Assembly (NCBI RefSeq): GCF_001423085.1
Contig: NZ_LMNU01000049.1
Coordinates: forward strand, 46,275-110,274
Reading direction: 5' to 3'
From: Methylobacterium sp. Leaf125
GTDB lineage: Bacteria; Pseudomonadota; Alphaproteobacteria; Rhizobiales; Beijerinckiaceae
Length of the DNA: 64,000 nt
This document shows positions 23,651 to 32,865 of this stretch, piece after piece (within the stretch, counting starts at the first letter, position 1; every line of letters begins with the position of its first letter). Under the pieces are notes generated by a model. It saw only the letters and a list, made by a program, of their open reading frames with translations, was not told the origin of the DNA and did not search any database. Both the position numbers and the translations under genes were made by a program.

Positions 23651-26600
23651 ATGATCTCGAAGATCCTCGACTTCTCCGTCCGCCAGCGTTGGCTCGTGGT
23701 GCTCCTGTCGCTGCTCGCGGCCGGGTTCGGCGTGTTCTCACTGACGAAGCTTCCCATCGACGCGGTGCCGGACATCACCAACAACCAGGTGCAGATCAAC
23801 ACCACGGCGCCCTCGCTCTCGCCGAACGACATCGAGCGCATCATCACGTACCAGGTCGAGACCGCGCTCGCAGGCATCAAGGGCCTGGAATACACCCGCT
23901 CGCTATCCCGGAACGGGTTCTCCCAGGTCACCGCCGTCTTCTCCGAGGCGACGAACATCTATTTCGCCCGCCAGCAGGTCGCCGAGCGCCTTCAGGAGGC
24001 CGAGGCGGCGATGCCGTCCGGGGTCGAGCCGCGCATGGGGCCGATCTCGACGGGCCTGGGCGAGATCTACATGTGGTCGGTGCACTACGCGAAACCTGCC
24101 GAGCGCAAGGTCTCGAAGCCCGGTAAACCCGGTTGGCAGCCGGACGGCAGCTACCTCACACCCGAGAGCCACAGGCTCTCGACGGAGCTCGAACGCACGG
24201 CCTACCTGCGCACGGTCCAGGACTGGATCATTCGCCCACAGGTGAGGACCGTCCCAGGTGTGGCCGGCGTCGACGGCATCGGCGGCTTCGAGAAGCAGTA
24301 CCACGTCCAGCCCGACCCGATGAGGCTGACGGCCCTCGACCTGTCCTTCGCCGACATCGGCAGGGCGCTGGAGGCCAACAACGCCAACCAGGGCGCGCGC
24401 TACCTGGAGGACAACGGCGAGGGCTACGTCGTGCGCGCCGCCGGCCGCTTGGAGAGCATGGAGGACATCGGGTCGGTCGTCGTGACCACACGCGGCGGCG
24501 TGCCGGTCCGCATCTCCGACGTCGCCGAGGTGCGGATCGGGCGCGATCTGCGCACCGGGTCGGGCAGCGAGGACGGGCAGGAGGTCGTCATCGGCACCGC
24601 CCTGATGCTCATCGGCGAGAACAGCCGCACCGTCGCCGCCGCGGTCGACGCGCGCATGACCGGCATCCGGCGCACGCTCCCGCCCGGCGTCGAGGTCCAG
24701 ACGGTCCTCAATCGCACGGTCCTGGTCGAGGCCACCATCCGAACGGTCGCCAAGAACCTGGCCGAGGGCGCCGCCCTCGTCGTGGTCATCCTGTTCCTGC
24801 TGCTCGGCAACATCCGCGCGGCCATCGTCACGGCCCTAGTCATCCCGGTGGCGATGCTGATGACCATGACGGGCATGGTCCAGGGGCGCATCAGCGCCAA
24901 CCTGATGAGCCTCGGGGCCCTCGATTTCGGCCTTATCGTCGACGGGGCAGTCATCATCACCGAGAACGCCCTTCGCCACCTCGCCGAACGCCAAGGGGAA
25001 CTCGGGCGAAAGCTCGACTTGGAGGAGCGCCTCGCCACCGTGCGGGCCTCGGCCGAGGAGATGATCAAGCCCTCCCTCTACGGGCAGGCCATCATCATCC
25101 TCGTCTACGTGCCGCTCCTCACCTTCACCGGGGTCGAGGGCAAGATGTTCGAGCCGATGGCGCTTACCGTCATCATCGCCCTGGTCGCGGCCTTCGTCCT
25201 GTCGCTCACCTTCGTCCCGGCGATGATCTCCATCGTCATCACCGGCAAGGTCACCGAGACCGACAACTTCTTCGTCCGGGCGATCAAGGCCGCCTACCGC
25301 CCGGTCCTCGGGGCCGCCCTGCGCGTGCCCATGCTTTTCGTCGCGGTCGCCCTGGTGCTGCTCGTCGGAGCCGGCGTCCTGTTCAGGGGTCTGGGGCAGG
25401 AGTTCATCCCGCAGCTCGACGAGAAGAGCATCGCGTTGAACGCCCAGCGCATCCCGTCGACGTCCCTGTCGCAATCGCAGGCGATGCAATTGAAGGTCGA
25501 GCAGGCCATCGGCCGGTTCCCCCAGGTCGCCTACGTCTTCTCGAAGACCGGCACCGCCGAGGTCGCCTCGGACCCGATGCCGCCGAGCTCGTCGGACACC
25601 TTCGTCATCCTGAAGCCGCAAGCCGAATGGCCGGACCCGGACCTGTCCAAGGCCGAGTTGCAGGAGAGCATCGAGAAGGCCCTCGGGGCGCTCGCGGGCA
25701 ACGTCTACGAGTTCTCCCAGCCCATCCAGCTTCGCTTCAACGAGCTGTTGGCCGGCACCCGCGGCGACCTCGCCGTAAAGGTCTTCGGCGATGATCTGGG
25801 CGCGATGACCGCGGCCGCGAACCAGATCGCCGGCATCCTGCGCGGGGTCGAGGGCGCGGACGACGTGAAGGTCGAGCAGACGGCTGGGCTGCCGTTCCTG
25901 GAGATCGGGATCAACAAGGCCGAGGCGGCCCGCCTGGGCCTGAGCACGTCCGCGATCCAGGACGTCATCGGGGCGGCCATCGGGGGCCGCGAGGCGGGCG
26001 TCGTCTTCGAGGGCGACCGGCGCTTCCCCATCGTCGTGCGCCTCAACGACAAGGTGCGCGAGGACCGCGAGGCCCTGGAGAACATCCCGGTGCCGTTGCC
26101 TCCCGGACCGAACGGGCGCGCCGCGTCCGTGCTCCTGAAGCAGGTCGCGAGCTTCTCGGTGACGGAGGGCCCGAACCAGATCTCGCGCGAGAACGGCCGG
26201 CGCCGGGTCGTGGTCACCGCCAACGTCCGGGGCCGCGACATCGGCTCGCTCGTGGCCGAGGCGCAAGACAAGGTGGCCACGGGGGTCTCACTTCCGGCCG
26301 GCTACTACGTCACCTGGGGCGGGCAATTCGAGAACCTGGCTTCCGCCCGCCAGCGCCTGATGGTGGTCGTCCCGGTGTGCTTCTTCCTGATCTTCCTGCT
26401 GCTGTTCTCGGCCCTGAACTCGGCCCGGGACGCGCTCCTGGTGTTCAGCGCGGTTCCTTTGGCGCTGACCGGGGGCATCGCCGCCCTATGGCTGCGGGGC
26501 ATGCCGTTCTCGGTGCCCGCGGCCGTCGGCTTCATCGCCCTGTCCGGGGTGGCGGTGCTCAACGGCTTGGTGATGCTGACCTACATCAAGCAGCTCATCG

Positions 26601-26896
26601 CCGAGGGACGGCCAAGGCGCGAGGCCATCATGGAGGGCGCCATGACCCGGCTCCGTCCAGTGGCGATGACCGCGCTGGTGGCATCTCTCGGGTTCGTACC
26701 GATGGCGCTGGCGACCGAGACCGGGGCAGAGATCCAGCGCCCCCTGGCGACGGTAGTCATCGGCGGCCTCATCTCGGCGACCCTTCTGACCCTCGTCGTC
26801 CTGCCGGCCCTCTATGCCAGGTTCGCCGGTGCGGTCGCCCCCGAGAGGAAGGATCGGCCCATGCCGGTCCAACCGCATCTCCGCGCCGCCGAGTAG
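23651..26896 (+). CDS. czcA: CzcA-like heavy-metal RND transporter
   Basis: 1081 residues from the ATG at 23651. Twelve helices and two large periplasmic loops match the HME-RND family. The helix-4 motif DFGLIVDGAVIITEN near residue 425 is of the CzcA (HME1, divalent Co/Zn/Cd) type; the copper-type motif is different. N-terminus SKILDFSVRQRWLVVLLSLL. It exports divalent metal by proton antiport. An apparent upstream extension of the frame is antisense-type coding from czcB and is rejected. No outer membrane czcC gene is seen nearby. Confidence 0.93.
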   Translation: MISKILDFSVRQRWLVVLLSLLAAGFGVFSLTKLPIDAVPDITNNQVQINTTAPSLSPNDIERIITYQVETALAGIKGLEYTRSLSRNGFSQVTAVFSEATNIYFARQQVAERLQEAEAAMPSGVEPRMGPISTGLGEIYMWSVHYAKPAERKVSKPGKPGWQPDGSYLTPESHRLSTELERTAYLRTVQDWIIRPQVRTVPGVAGVDGIGGFEKQYHVQPDPMRLTALDLSFADIGRALEANNANQGARYLEDNGEGYVVRAAGRLESMEDIGSVVVTTRGGVPVRISDVAEVRIGRDLRTGSGSEDGQEVVIGTALMLIGENSRTVAAAVDARMTGIRRTLPPGVEVQTVLNRTVLVEATIRTVAKNLAEGAALVVVILFLLLGNIRAAIVTALVIPVAMLMTMTGMVQGRISANLMSLGALDFGLIVDGAVIITENALRHLAERQGELGRKLDLEERLATVRASAEEMIKPSLYGQAIIILVYVPLLTFTGVEGKMFEPMALTVIIALVAAFVLSLTFVPAMISIVITGKVTETDNFFVRAIKAAYRPVLGAALRVPMLFVAVALVLLVGAGVLFRGLGQEFIPQLDEKSIALNAQRIPSTSLSQSQAMQLKVEQAIGRFPQVAYVFSKTGTAEVASDPMPPSSSDTFVILKPQAEWPDPDLSKAELQESIEKALGALAGNVYEFSQPIQLRFNELLAGTRGDLAVKVFGDDLGAMTAAANQIAGILRGVEGADDVKVEQTAGLPFLEIGINKAEAARLGLSTSAIQDVIGAAIGGREAGVVFEGDRRFPIVVRLNDKVREDREALENIPVPLPPGPNGRAASVLLKQVASFSVTEGPNQISRENGRRRVVVTANVRGRDIGSLVAEAQDKVATGVSLPAGYYVTWGGQFENLASARQRLMVVVPVCFFLIFLLLFSALNSARDALLVFSAVPLALTGGIAALWLRGMPFSVPAAVGFIALSGVAVLNGLVMLTYIKQLIAEGRPRREAIMEGAMTRLRPVAMTALVASLGFVPMALATETGAEIQRPLATVVIGGLISATLLTLVVLPALYARFAGAVAPERKDRPMPVQPHLRAAE

Positions 26897-26906
26897 GAGG
26901 GTCGGC

Positions 26907-27191
26907 ATGAGCAAGAAGGTCGCCCGAACCATCGCTGACTGGGGCGGCGGCGGCTCACGTCGCCGACGCCGCGTCAGGCCCCACGTCCGTCGCGCGGCCG
27001 GCCGGGCGTTCGCCCTGGCCCTCATCGCCATCCCGGCCTGCGTCTACCTTCTGTACTGCCTCTGCAACATCGGCGGGAGGACGCACTTCCACCTGATGCC
27101 GACGAGGCCGATCCATCCTCAGGACGGATCCCCGTGGGGAGACAAAGCCTCAATGATGCGGCAGTCGGCGACGGACCCGCAGCCGCACTGA
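26907..27191 (+). CDS. Small membrane protein after czcA
   Basis: 94 residues from the ATG at 26907, preceded by GGAGGG. A basic N-terminus (RRRRRVRPHVRRAAGR) is followed by one membrane helix (AFALALIAIPACVYLLYCLC) and a His/Pro tail. The last 70 bp overlap the 3' end of the convergent MerR-family gene. The strong ribosome site and position 11 bp after czcA favour a real gene. Function unknown. Confidence 0.5.
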   Translation: MSKKVARTIADWGGGGSRRRRRVRPHVRRAAGRAFALALIAIPACVYLLYCLCNIGGRTHFHLMPTRPIHPQDGSPWGDKASMMRQSATDPQPH

Positions 27192-27538
27192 CCGATGACG
27201 TCACGCAGCTCATGCGCCAACCGGGTCAGGTCGGCCAGCTTGCGCTCGACCTGCGCCAGGTGGGCGCGGGCGATGGTGTCGACCTCGGCGCAGGACCGGT
27301 CGCGGTCGTCGGCCATGGCGAGAAGCTCCCGGATCTGGTCGACCGTGAAGCCGAGGTCCCGTCCCCGCCGGATGAAGCTCAGGCGGCGCAGGTGCTCCGG
27401 ACCGTAGAGACGGTAGTTGCCCGCCGACCTTTCCGGCGCCGGCAGGAGCTTCACCTTCTCGTACCACCGGACCGTCTCGACGCGGGTGTTCGTCGCCGCG
27501 GCCAGGTCGCCGATGGTCATGGGGGGTGCGTGCGCCAT
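27119..27538 (-). CDS. MerR-family metal regulator, ZntR/CadR/PbrR type
   Basis: 139 residues. The N-terminal winged HTH is plain (MTIGDLAAATNTRVETVRWY). The C-terminal dimer helix and metal loop carry Cys83, Cys118, Cys120 and Cys126 (RSCAEV and GQCGCGSVADC), the pattern of divalent-metal sensors for Zn, Cd or Pb; it differs from CueR, which has only two Cys. It should twist the promoter of the P-type ATPase gene when metal is bound. It is divergent from that gene with a 21-bp palindrome between them. Start could instead be the Met at residue 7. Confidence 0.87.
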   Translation of the reverse strand: MAHAPPMTIGDLAAATNTRVETVRWYEKVKLLPAPERSAGNYRLYGPEHLRRLSFIRRGRDLGFTVDQIRELLAMADDRDRSCAEVDTIARAHLAQVERKLADLTRLAHELRDVIGQCGCGSVADCRIIEALSPHGDPS

Positions 27539-27542
27539 GGCC

Positions 27543-27573
27543 TTGACCCTGTAGTTCCTACAGGGTGCATGTA
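27543..27573 (+). promoter_or_regulatory. MerR-type promoter and operator of the metal ATPase
   Basis: A -35 TTGACC (27543-27548) followed by the dyad ACCCTGTAG-TTC-CTACAGGGT (27546-27566) and a weak -10 (CATGTA, 27568-27573) with a 19-bp spacer. The overlong spacer and dyad are typical of PbrR/CadR/ZntR promoters. Confidence 0.78.
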
Positions 27574-27619
27574 GGGCCTCAGACCCTTCGGCGCGAGGCC
27601 CGGGTCGACGGAGCTTGCC

Positions 27620-29803
27620 ATGTCAGGGCTAGGAACATCGGGAGCGGTCCCCGCGGGCGCCGCGCTGCGCTACCGCGTGAAGGGCATGGATTGCCCGAGC
27701 TGCGCGACCAAGATCGAAACGGCGGTAACCCGCCTGCCCGGCGTCCGCGACGTGCGCGTGAACTACACGGCCCAGGTCCTCGACCTCGTGCTCGACGAGG
27801 GCTCGACGCCCAGGGCGGACCTGGAGAACCGGATCACGGGGCTCGGCTATGGCGTCGGGTCCCTGCCGATCGCGGCCGACCTCGCCCGCTCGCAGACGAC
27901 GGGCATCGCGGCCCCGGCCATCGTCGAGGAGGAGGCGGAGACCCCCGCCTGGCGCAGCCGCAAGGGGCTTTTGGCGCTGGGCATCGCCGTCCTGTTCGCA
28001 AGCGGATTTCTCCTGCAGACGGTTCGGCCCGGGCTGGCCGGGGAATACGCCTACTGGCCCGGCGCGCTCCTGGGTCTCGCCTTCTACGGACGCCGCGCCA
28101 TCGCCGCCGCCCGCAACGGCTCGCCCTTCTCCATCGAGATGCTGATGTCGGTCGCCACCATCGGGGCGCTCGCCATCCATGCCGCCGAGGAAGCGGCGGT
28201 GGTGGTCCTCCTCTTCACCGTTGGCGAGATGCTCGAAGGCTTTGCGGCCGGCCGGTCCCGGGCCGGCATCAAGGCCCTCGTGGGCCTGGTGCCGAAGACG
28301 GCGCGCCTGGTCGAGGGGGACGGCGCCGTGCGTGAGGTGGCGGCCGCCTCCCTGGTGATCGGCCAAACCGTGCTGGTGCGCCCGGGTGACCGCGTCCCTG
28401 CGGACGGCGAGGTCACGGACGGCACGTCGAGCCTCGACGAGTCCCCGATCACGGGGGAATCGGTGCCCCGGCCAAAGGAGGTCGGGGACGCCGTCTATGC
28501 CGGCAGCGTCAATGCGGACGGGGCCCTGCAGGTCAGGGTCGCCCGGATGCCGTCGGACAACACCGTCGCCCGCATCCTGCACATGGTGGAGGAGGCGCAG
28601 GCGTCGAAGTCGCCGACCGCCCGGTTCATCGACCGCTTCAGCGCCGTCTACACCCCGGTCGCCTTCGCGGTCGCCGCGCTGGCGACGCTTGGCCCGCCGC
28701 TGCTGCTCGGCGCCGACTGGGGCACCTGGATCTATCGCGGACTGGCGTTGCTCCTCATCGCCTGCCCCTGCGCCCTCGTGCTCTCGACCCCGGCCGCCAT
28801 CGCCTCGGGTCTTGCCGCCGGAGCGCGGCGGGGACTGCTGGTGAAGGGCGGCGCCGCCCTGGAGACCATCGGACGGGTGCGTACCGTCGCGTTCGACAAG
28901 ACGGGGACGCTCACGGCAGGGCGTCCAAGGGTCACCGACGTCCTCCGATTTGCCCCGGACATGACGGATCGCACCCTGCTCGGGCTCGCGGCGACGGTGG
29001 AGGCCGGATCGAGCCACCCCATCGCTCGTGCGATCCTCGAACGTACGGAGGCCGACGCCATCCCCCTGCGCCCCGTACGCGATGCCCGTGCGGTTCCCGG
29101 CAAGGCCGTCCAGGCCACGGTTGCGGGACGCACGGTCGCGGTGGCATCCCCGCGCCACGCCGCGACACTGGCCAGCCTCTCGCCGGAAGCGGAAGCAACG
29201 GTGCGGGCCCTTGAGGAAGCGGGCAAGACCGCCGTCGTCGTGGTTCGGGACGGAGAGGCGCTCGGCGTCGTGGCGGTCCGGGACGAGCCCAGACAGGATG
29301 CGGCCGCCGGCGTCGCGGCCCTGCGCCGGCTCGGGGTCGAATGCGTGATGCTGACCGGCGACAACCGGCGCACCGGCGAGGCCATCGCCAAGGGCCTGGG
29401 ACTATCGGTCCGGGCCGACCTGCTGCCGGCCGACAAGCTCGCCGAGATCGGCGCGTTGAAGGAGGTCGGGCCGGTCGCGATGGTCGGCGACGGCATCAAC
29501 GATGCCCCCGCGCTCGCCTCCGCCAGCGTCGGGATCGCGATGGGCGGCGGCACCGATGCGGCGCTGGAGACAGCCGATGCGGCCATCCTCAACGACCGGG
29601 TGACGGACGTGGCGGCGCTCGTGGCGCTCTCCCGGGCGACGCTCGGCAACATCCATCAGAACGTGGCCATCTCCCTCGGGCTGAAGGGCGTGTTCCTGGT
29701 GACGACACTCGCCGGCATCACCGGGCTATGGCCGGCCATTCTGGCGGATACCGGGGCGACCGTCCTGGTGACGGCCAACGCCCTTCGCCTGCTTCGGGCC
29801 TGA
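27620..29803 (+). CDS. zntA: Zn/Cd/Pb-exporting P1B-type ATPase
   Basis: 727 residues. An N-terminal metal-binding domain with GMDCPSC (about 22-28) is followed by eight helices. The CPC motif in LLIACPCALVLSTP is at about 380, the phosphorylation motif DKTGTL near 428, TGES near 279 and the hinge GDGINDAPA near 622. The last helix pair ends with the ILADTGATVLVTANALRLL sequence that marks the P1B-2 (Zn/Cd/Pb) class. It pumps metal from cytosol to periplasm. The neighbouring MerR-type operator explains its control. The symbol could equally be cadA. Confidence 0.92.
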   Translation: MSGLGTSGAVPAGAALRYRVKGMDCPSCATKIETAVTRLPGVRDVRVNYTAQVLDLVLDEGSTPRADLENRITGLGYGVGSLPIAADLARSQTTGIAAPAIVEEEAETPAWRSRKGLLALGIAVLFASGFLLQTVRPGLAGEYAYWPGALLGLAFYGRRAIAAARNGSPFSIEMLMSVATIGALAIHAAEEAAVVVLLFTVGEMLEGFAAGRSRAGIKALVGLVPKTARLVEGDGAVREVAAASLVIGQTVLVRPGDRVPADGEVTDGTSSLDESPITGESVPRPKEVGDAVYAGSVNADGALQVRVARMPSDNTVARILHMVEEAQASKSPTARFIDRFSAVYTPVAFAVAALATLGPPLLLGADWGTWIYRGLALLLIACPCALVLSTPAAIASGLAAGARRGLLVKGGAALETIGRVRTVAFDKTGTLTAGRPRVTDVLRFAPDMTDRTLLGLAATVEAGSSHPIARAILERTEADAIPLRPVRDARAVPGKAVQATVAGRTVAVASPRHAATLASLSPEAEATVRALEEAGKTAVVVVRDGEALGVVAVRDEPRQDAAAGVAALRRLGVECVMLTGDNRRTGEAIAKGLGLSVRADLLPADKLAEIGALKEVGPVAMVGDGINDAPALASASVGIAMGGGTDAALETADAAILNDRVTDVAALVALSRATLGNIHQNVAISLGLKGVFLVTTLAGITGLWPAILADTGATVLVTANALRLLRA

Positions 29804-30035
29804 GACGACGGTTTCGTGCTGGCTACGCGCCGGTGCCATCGTTGTGACCGGAGGCCGGAAACCACGACGCCGAGTTTCCGGAAAAGCTTTCCTTATCCAA
29901 GGCGACCGGGAGACTGCGCACCCACGGAACCGTCTCAGAAGCGGAGCCGTTCCTCGTCGCTCCCGTACCGTCCGTGCCGGTCCCATGATCGGCTCGGGCG
30001 AGACCGAGCCACCAACAACCCACGAGGAAGCCCCC

Positions 30036-30302
30036 ATGAGGAAGTCCCTTTTCGCCGTCGCTGCCCTGGCCGCGCTCGGCGCCATCGGCATCGCCGCCCC
30101 CGCGTCGGCAGCCCCGGGCATGGTCGGCGCCGTCGAGGCCCAGACCAGCATCGTCGACGTCCGCATGGACGGGATGCACGGCCACCGCGGCCATGGCCGC
30201 ATGATGGGCCATCGTCACGGGCACGGCCACATGATGCGCCACCATCACCACCGCGGCCACATGATGCGCCACGGTCATGGTCATCGCCACCACCGCATGT
30301 GA
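30036..30302 (+). CDS. Secreted His/Met-rich protein
   Basis: 88 residues. A signal peptide (LFAVAALAALGAIGIAAPAS) gives a mature protein of about 60 residues, half of them His, Met, Gly and Arg in repeats such as GHMMRHHHH and HGHGHM. This composition suits binding of Zn, Cu or Ni in the periplasm. It starts after a separate promoter region and ends in a hairpin at 30309. The longer upstream frame has no such signal and is rejected. Confidence 0.8.
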   Translation: MRKSLFAVAALAALGAIGIAAPASAAPGMVGAVEAQTSIVDVRMDGMHGHRGHGRMMGHRHGHGHMMRHHHHRGHMMRHGHGHRHHRM

Positions 30303-30308
30303 TCGTCC

Positions 30309-30335
30309 AGGGGCCCTTCGGGGCCCCTTATTCCT
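30309..30335 (+). terminator. Hairpin terminator after the His-rich gene
   Basis: AGGGGCCC-TTC-GGGGCCCCT followed by TATTCCTTCT. A strong GC stem with a T-rich tail, six bases after the stop codon. It also separates the convergent DUF4396 gene. Confidence 0.7.
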
Positions 30336-30394
30336 TCTCTATTAAAACGACGGACCTCAAGGCAGGCAGGTCGCGCGGCCTGGCGGAAGCGAGC

Positions 30395-31138
30395 TTACAT
30401 CCGCTCCTTGATGCTGGAGCCGACGAGCCACCAGTTCACCGGGTAGCTGGTCATGAATCCCGCGACCACGGCGACCTGCATGGCGAACCAGAACTCAACT
30501 GAGTTCACCGGCGCCCGTTGACCGGCAAGGTGCGGGAACACGGCGAACTGCGCGAGCGCCATGAAGCCGTACATGCCGACCTGCCAGGCGATCAGCGACA
30601 AGGTGTCGGCCTTGAGCGCGGCGACGATGCCCCGGCCCGGGGAGAGCCCGCGCATCGGCACGATGGCGTAATACTGGAACACGATCCCAAGCCCGAAGGC
30701 GAAGACGAAGTCCAGCGCCCAGACCGCGTACATCTTCTCCTCGAACAGCGACTGCCAGCCGAACCAGACCGCCACCACCGGCGCCAGGAAGGCGAGCCAC
30801 TCGGCGGCGACGTCGCCCAGCATGCAGCCGCTCCCGCAGTGGAGCGCGCCCTTGCCCACCATCACCGGGAACGGCGTTTGCGTCATGTTCGGCGGCTTCT
30901 CGTCCCGCTCCATCGCGCGGTGATGCGCCTCCATGGTCGCGAGGCGGCCATAGCGAAAGTAGGCCCAGACCACGACCACCGTGCCGAACAAGGCGCTGAC
31001 CGGCCAGACCACGTTCATCACGGTCATGTGCTGCGGATGCCGAATGACCTGCACCGACAGCAGCAACGAGCAGGCGGCCCCGAGCAGCAGGGCCAGGATC
31101 GAGAGCGCGTGGAGCCAGGCGGGGAACGTCGTGGCCAT
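30395..31138 (-). CDS. DUF4396 membrane protein
   Basis: 247 residues from the ATG at 31138. Six or so helices (LLLGAACSLLLSVQVI, WPVSALFGTVVVVWAYFRYG). Residues about 100-115 hold GKGALHCGSGCMLGDV, a conserved Cys-His-Cys segment of this family, and AWQVGMYGFMALAQFAVF lies near the end. It is found beside copper and redox genes, so a metal-handling role is plausible. It follows the glutaredoxin-MauE gene by a few bases and should be transcribed from the CueR-type promoter upstream of that gene. Confidence 0.75.
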   Translation of the reverse strand: MATTFPAWLHALSILALLLGAACSLLLSVQVIRHPQHMTVMNVVWPVSALFGTVVVVWAYFRYGRLATMEAHHRAMERDEKPPNMTQTPFPVMVGKGALHCGSGCMLGDVAAEWLAFLAPVVAVWFGWQSLFEEKMYAVWALDFVFAFGLGIVFQYYAIVPMRGLSPGRGIVAALKADTLSLIAWQVGMYGFMALAQFAVFPHLAGQRAPVNSVEFWFAMQVAVVAGFMTSYPVNWWLVGSSIKERM

Positions 31139-31143
31139 GCCGC

Positions 31144-31893
31144 TCAATGCCCCATCGCCAGCATCCAGACGGCCATGGCGACCATCATCACATTCTCGGT
31201 CAACGAGACGAAGCCGAGCGGCACCTTGCTCGATCCGCCGACGCAGGCGCACTTGATCTCGCGCTTGTCGACGTAGACCGCCTTGAACACCGAGACCGCG
31301 CCGATGGTGCCGATGAACAGGGCCACGGGGATCGACAGCCAGTTAAGGGCGCCGGCCACCATCAGGACGCCGGCGATGCCCTCCAGGAACGGGTAGGCGT
31401 AGGCGTAGCGCACCCAGCGCTTGGCCAGCAGGTCGTAGCCGAGGAACATCGACGAGAAGGTCTCGACGTCCTGCAGCTTGAGGAGGGCGAGGACGCACAT
31501 GCTGAAGGCGATGTACCACTCGCCCGCCCGGACCGTCAGGGGCGTGCCGTACACGGCGTAGCTCGCCGCGAGCGCCATCAGCGCGGTCATCGAGAACACC
31601 GCCACCACCGGCGTGTAGGTCGTCGCGTTCGGGTCGTTGGCGGCCTGGCCGAAATGCCGCCTGAGGTCGTCGAAACCCCCGACGCGCTCGCCGTTGATGA
31701 AGGTCTGGGGCGTCGACTTGACCGCATGCTCGGCCTTGAAGCGGTCGGTCTCCTCGCGGGTGGTCAGCCAATGGTCCTCCACCTGGAAGCCCTGGCGTTC
31801 GAGGAGGTCCTTCGCCTTGAGGCCGTAGGGGCACGTGTGCTGCGGCATCATCATGCGGTACAGGACGGCCTTGCGGGACGCGGTGGCTTGCAT
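31144..31893 (-). CDS. Glutaredoxin-MauE/DoxX-like membrane fusion protein
   Basis: 249 residues from the ATG at 31893. The first 75 residues are a glutaredoxin fold with HTCPYGLKAKDLLERQG (Cys motif CPYG, monothiol) and STPQTFINGERVGGFDD. The rest is a four-helix MauE/DoxX-type redox membrane domain with a second Cys motif KCACVGG near residue 210. It may pass thiol electrons into the membrane or handle copper. It is divergent from cueR with the CueR box between them, so copper-induced expression is likely. Confidence 0.8.
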   Translation of the reverse strand: MQATASRKAVLYRMMMPQHTCPYGLKAKDLLERQGFQVEDHWLTTREETDRFKAEHAVKSTPQTFINGERVGGFDDLRRHFGQAANDPNATTYTPVVAVFSMTALMALAASYAVYGTPLTVRAGEWYIAFSMCVLALLKLQDVETFSSMFLGYDLLAKRWVRYAYAYPFLEGIAGVLMVAGALNWLSIPVALFIGTIGAVSVFKAVYVDKREIKCACVGGSSKVPLGFVSLTENVMMVAMAVWMLAMGH

Positions 31894-31990
31894 CGGAAAC
31901 TCCGTGGGTTGTCGGGGCGCGATGCCGTCCGGGCCTCGAAGTGGAAGCAGGGTGCGGGCAGCGGCCGATTGGGCTTGCGGACCTTCCTGC

Positions 31991-32011
31991 ACCTTCCCAT
32001 CATAGGAAGGT
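31991..32011 (-). promoter_or_regulatory. CueR box between glutaredoxin gene and cueR
   Basis: ACCTTCC-N7-GGAAGGT, a perfect 7-bp dyad. On the minus strand TTGACC overlaps it as a -35, as in E. coli copA (TTGACCTTCC). It therefore points mainly at the glutaredoxin-DUF4396 operon, with cueR on the other side. Confidence 0.83.
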
Positions 32012-32030
32012 CAACGGAGGGACTCTCACG

Positions 32031-32504
32031 ATGAACATTGGCGAGGCGAGCCGGGCCTCCGGGGTCTCGGCCAAGATGATCCGGCACTACGAGAGCATCG
32101 GGCTCGTGCCCCCGGCGGACCGGCGCGACAGCGGCTATCGCGATTATGGCACCGCCGACCTGCACCGGCTCGGCTTCATCCGGCACGCCCGGGACCTGGG
32201 CTTCTCGCTGGACCGCATCCGGGTGCTGCTCGGGCTCTGGAGCGACCCTGCCCGCAGCAACGCCGAGGTGAAGGCCATCGCGAGGGCCCACGTGAAGGAG
32301 CTCGAACAGCGGGCCCGCCAACTCAACGAGATGGCGAACGCCCTCCGGTCCCTGGCCGACGCCTGCGATGGCGACGGCCGGCCGGACTGCCCGATCATCG
32401 CCAGCCTGGAGACCGGGGCGAACGTCCCGCCCTGCCATCCGGGCGCCTCCCCGGGGGCGATGCCGCCCCCCGCACCGCGCCGGAAGGCCGTGGCCGGTCG
32501 CTGA
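32031..32504 (+). CDS. cueR: CueR-type Cu(I)-responsive MerR regulator
   Basis: 157 residues from the ATG at 32031 with GGAGG just upstream. The HTH is MNIGEASRASGVSAKMIRHY. The metal loop contains Cys112 and Cys120 in ACDGDGRPDCPI, the same numbering and spacing as CueR of E. coli. The tail is longer than usual by about 25 residues and Pro-rich. It activates copper export genes. The CueR box lies between it and the divergent glutaredoxin-MauE gene. Confidence 0.93.
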   Translation: MNIGEASRASGVSAKMIRHYESIGLVPPADRRDSGYRDYGTADLHRLGFIRHARDLGFSLDRIRVLLGLWSDPARSNAEVKAIARAHVKELEQRARQLNEMANALRSLADACDGDGRPDCPIIASLETGANVPPCHPGASPGAMPPPAPRRKAVAGR

Positions 32505-32532
32505 GTCCGAACCGGCCCCGGCGGCGCTTCGG

Positions 32533-32865
32533 TCAGGCAGCCATCTTCCGGCAGCTCTCGGCGCAGCGGCGGCACTGCTCGACGCAATGCTGCATGTCGC
32601 CGACCTGCTCGCAGCTTCGGGCACAATCCTCGCAGACGTCGGCGCACTCGGCGCAGGTGTGCTTGTGATGCCTCGTCCCGATCAGCATGAAGTGCGCCGA
32701 CGTCCGGCACATCTCGGCGCAGGCCAGCATCAGGCGGAAGTGCTCGGGCTCGACGTGCTTGCCGCCGGCCGGCAGGCAGCGGTTCGAGGCCATGCCGAGG
32801 CAGGTCTGGTAGCAGCGAAGACATTCGTCGATGCAGGACTGCATCTCGCTCGACATATTGCTCAT
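32533..32865 (-). CDS. Four-helix-bundle copper storage protein (Csp-like)
   Basis: 110 residues with about 14 Cys at helix spacing (SCIDECLRCYQTCLGMA, then ACAEMC, TCAECADVCEDCARSCEQV, HCVEQCRRCAESCRKMAA), the DUF326/Csp3 pattern that fills a helix bundle with Cu(I) thiolates. There is no signal peptide, so it is the cytosolic Csp3 type. Start at 32865 because AAGGAG precedes it. It sits convergent to cueR and upstream of the cus operon. Confidence 0.9.
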   Translation of the reverse strand: MSNMSSEMQSCIDECLRCYQTCLGMASNRCLPAGGKHVEPEHFRLMLACAEMCRTSAHFMLIGTRHHKHTCAECADVCEDCARSCEQVGDMQHCVEQCRRCAESCRKMAA

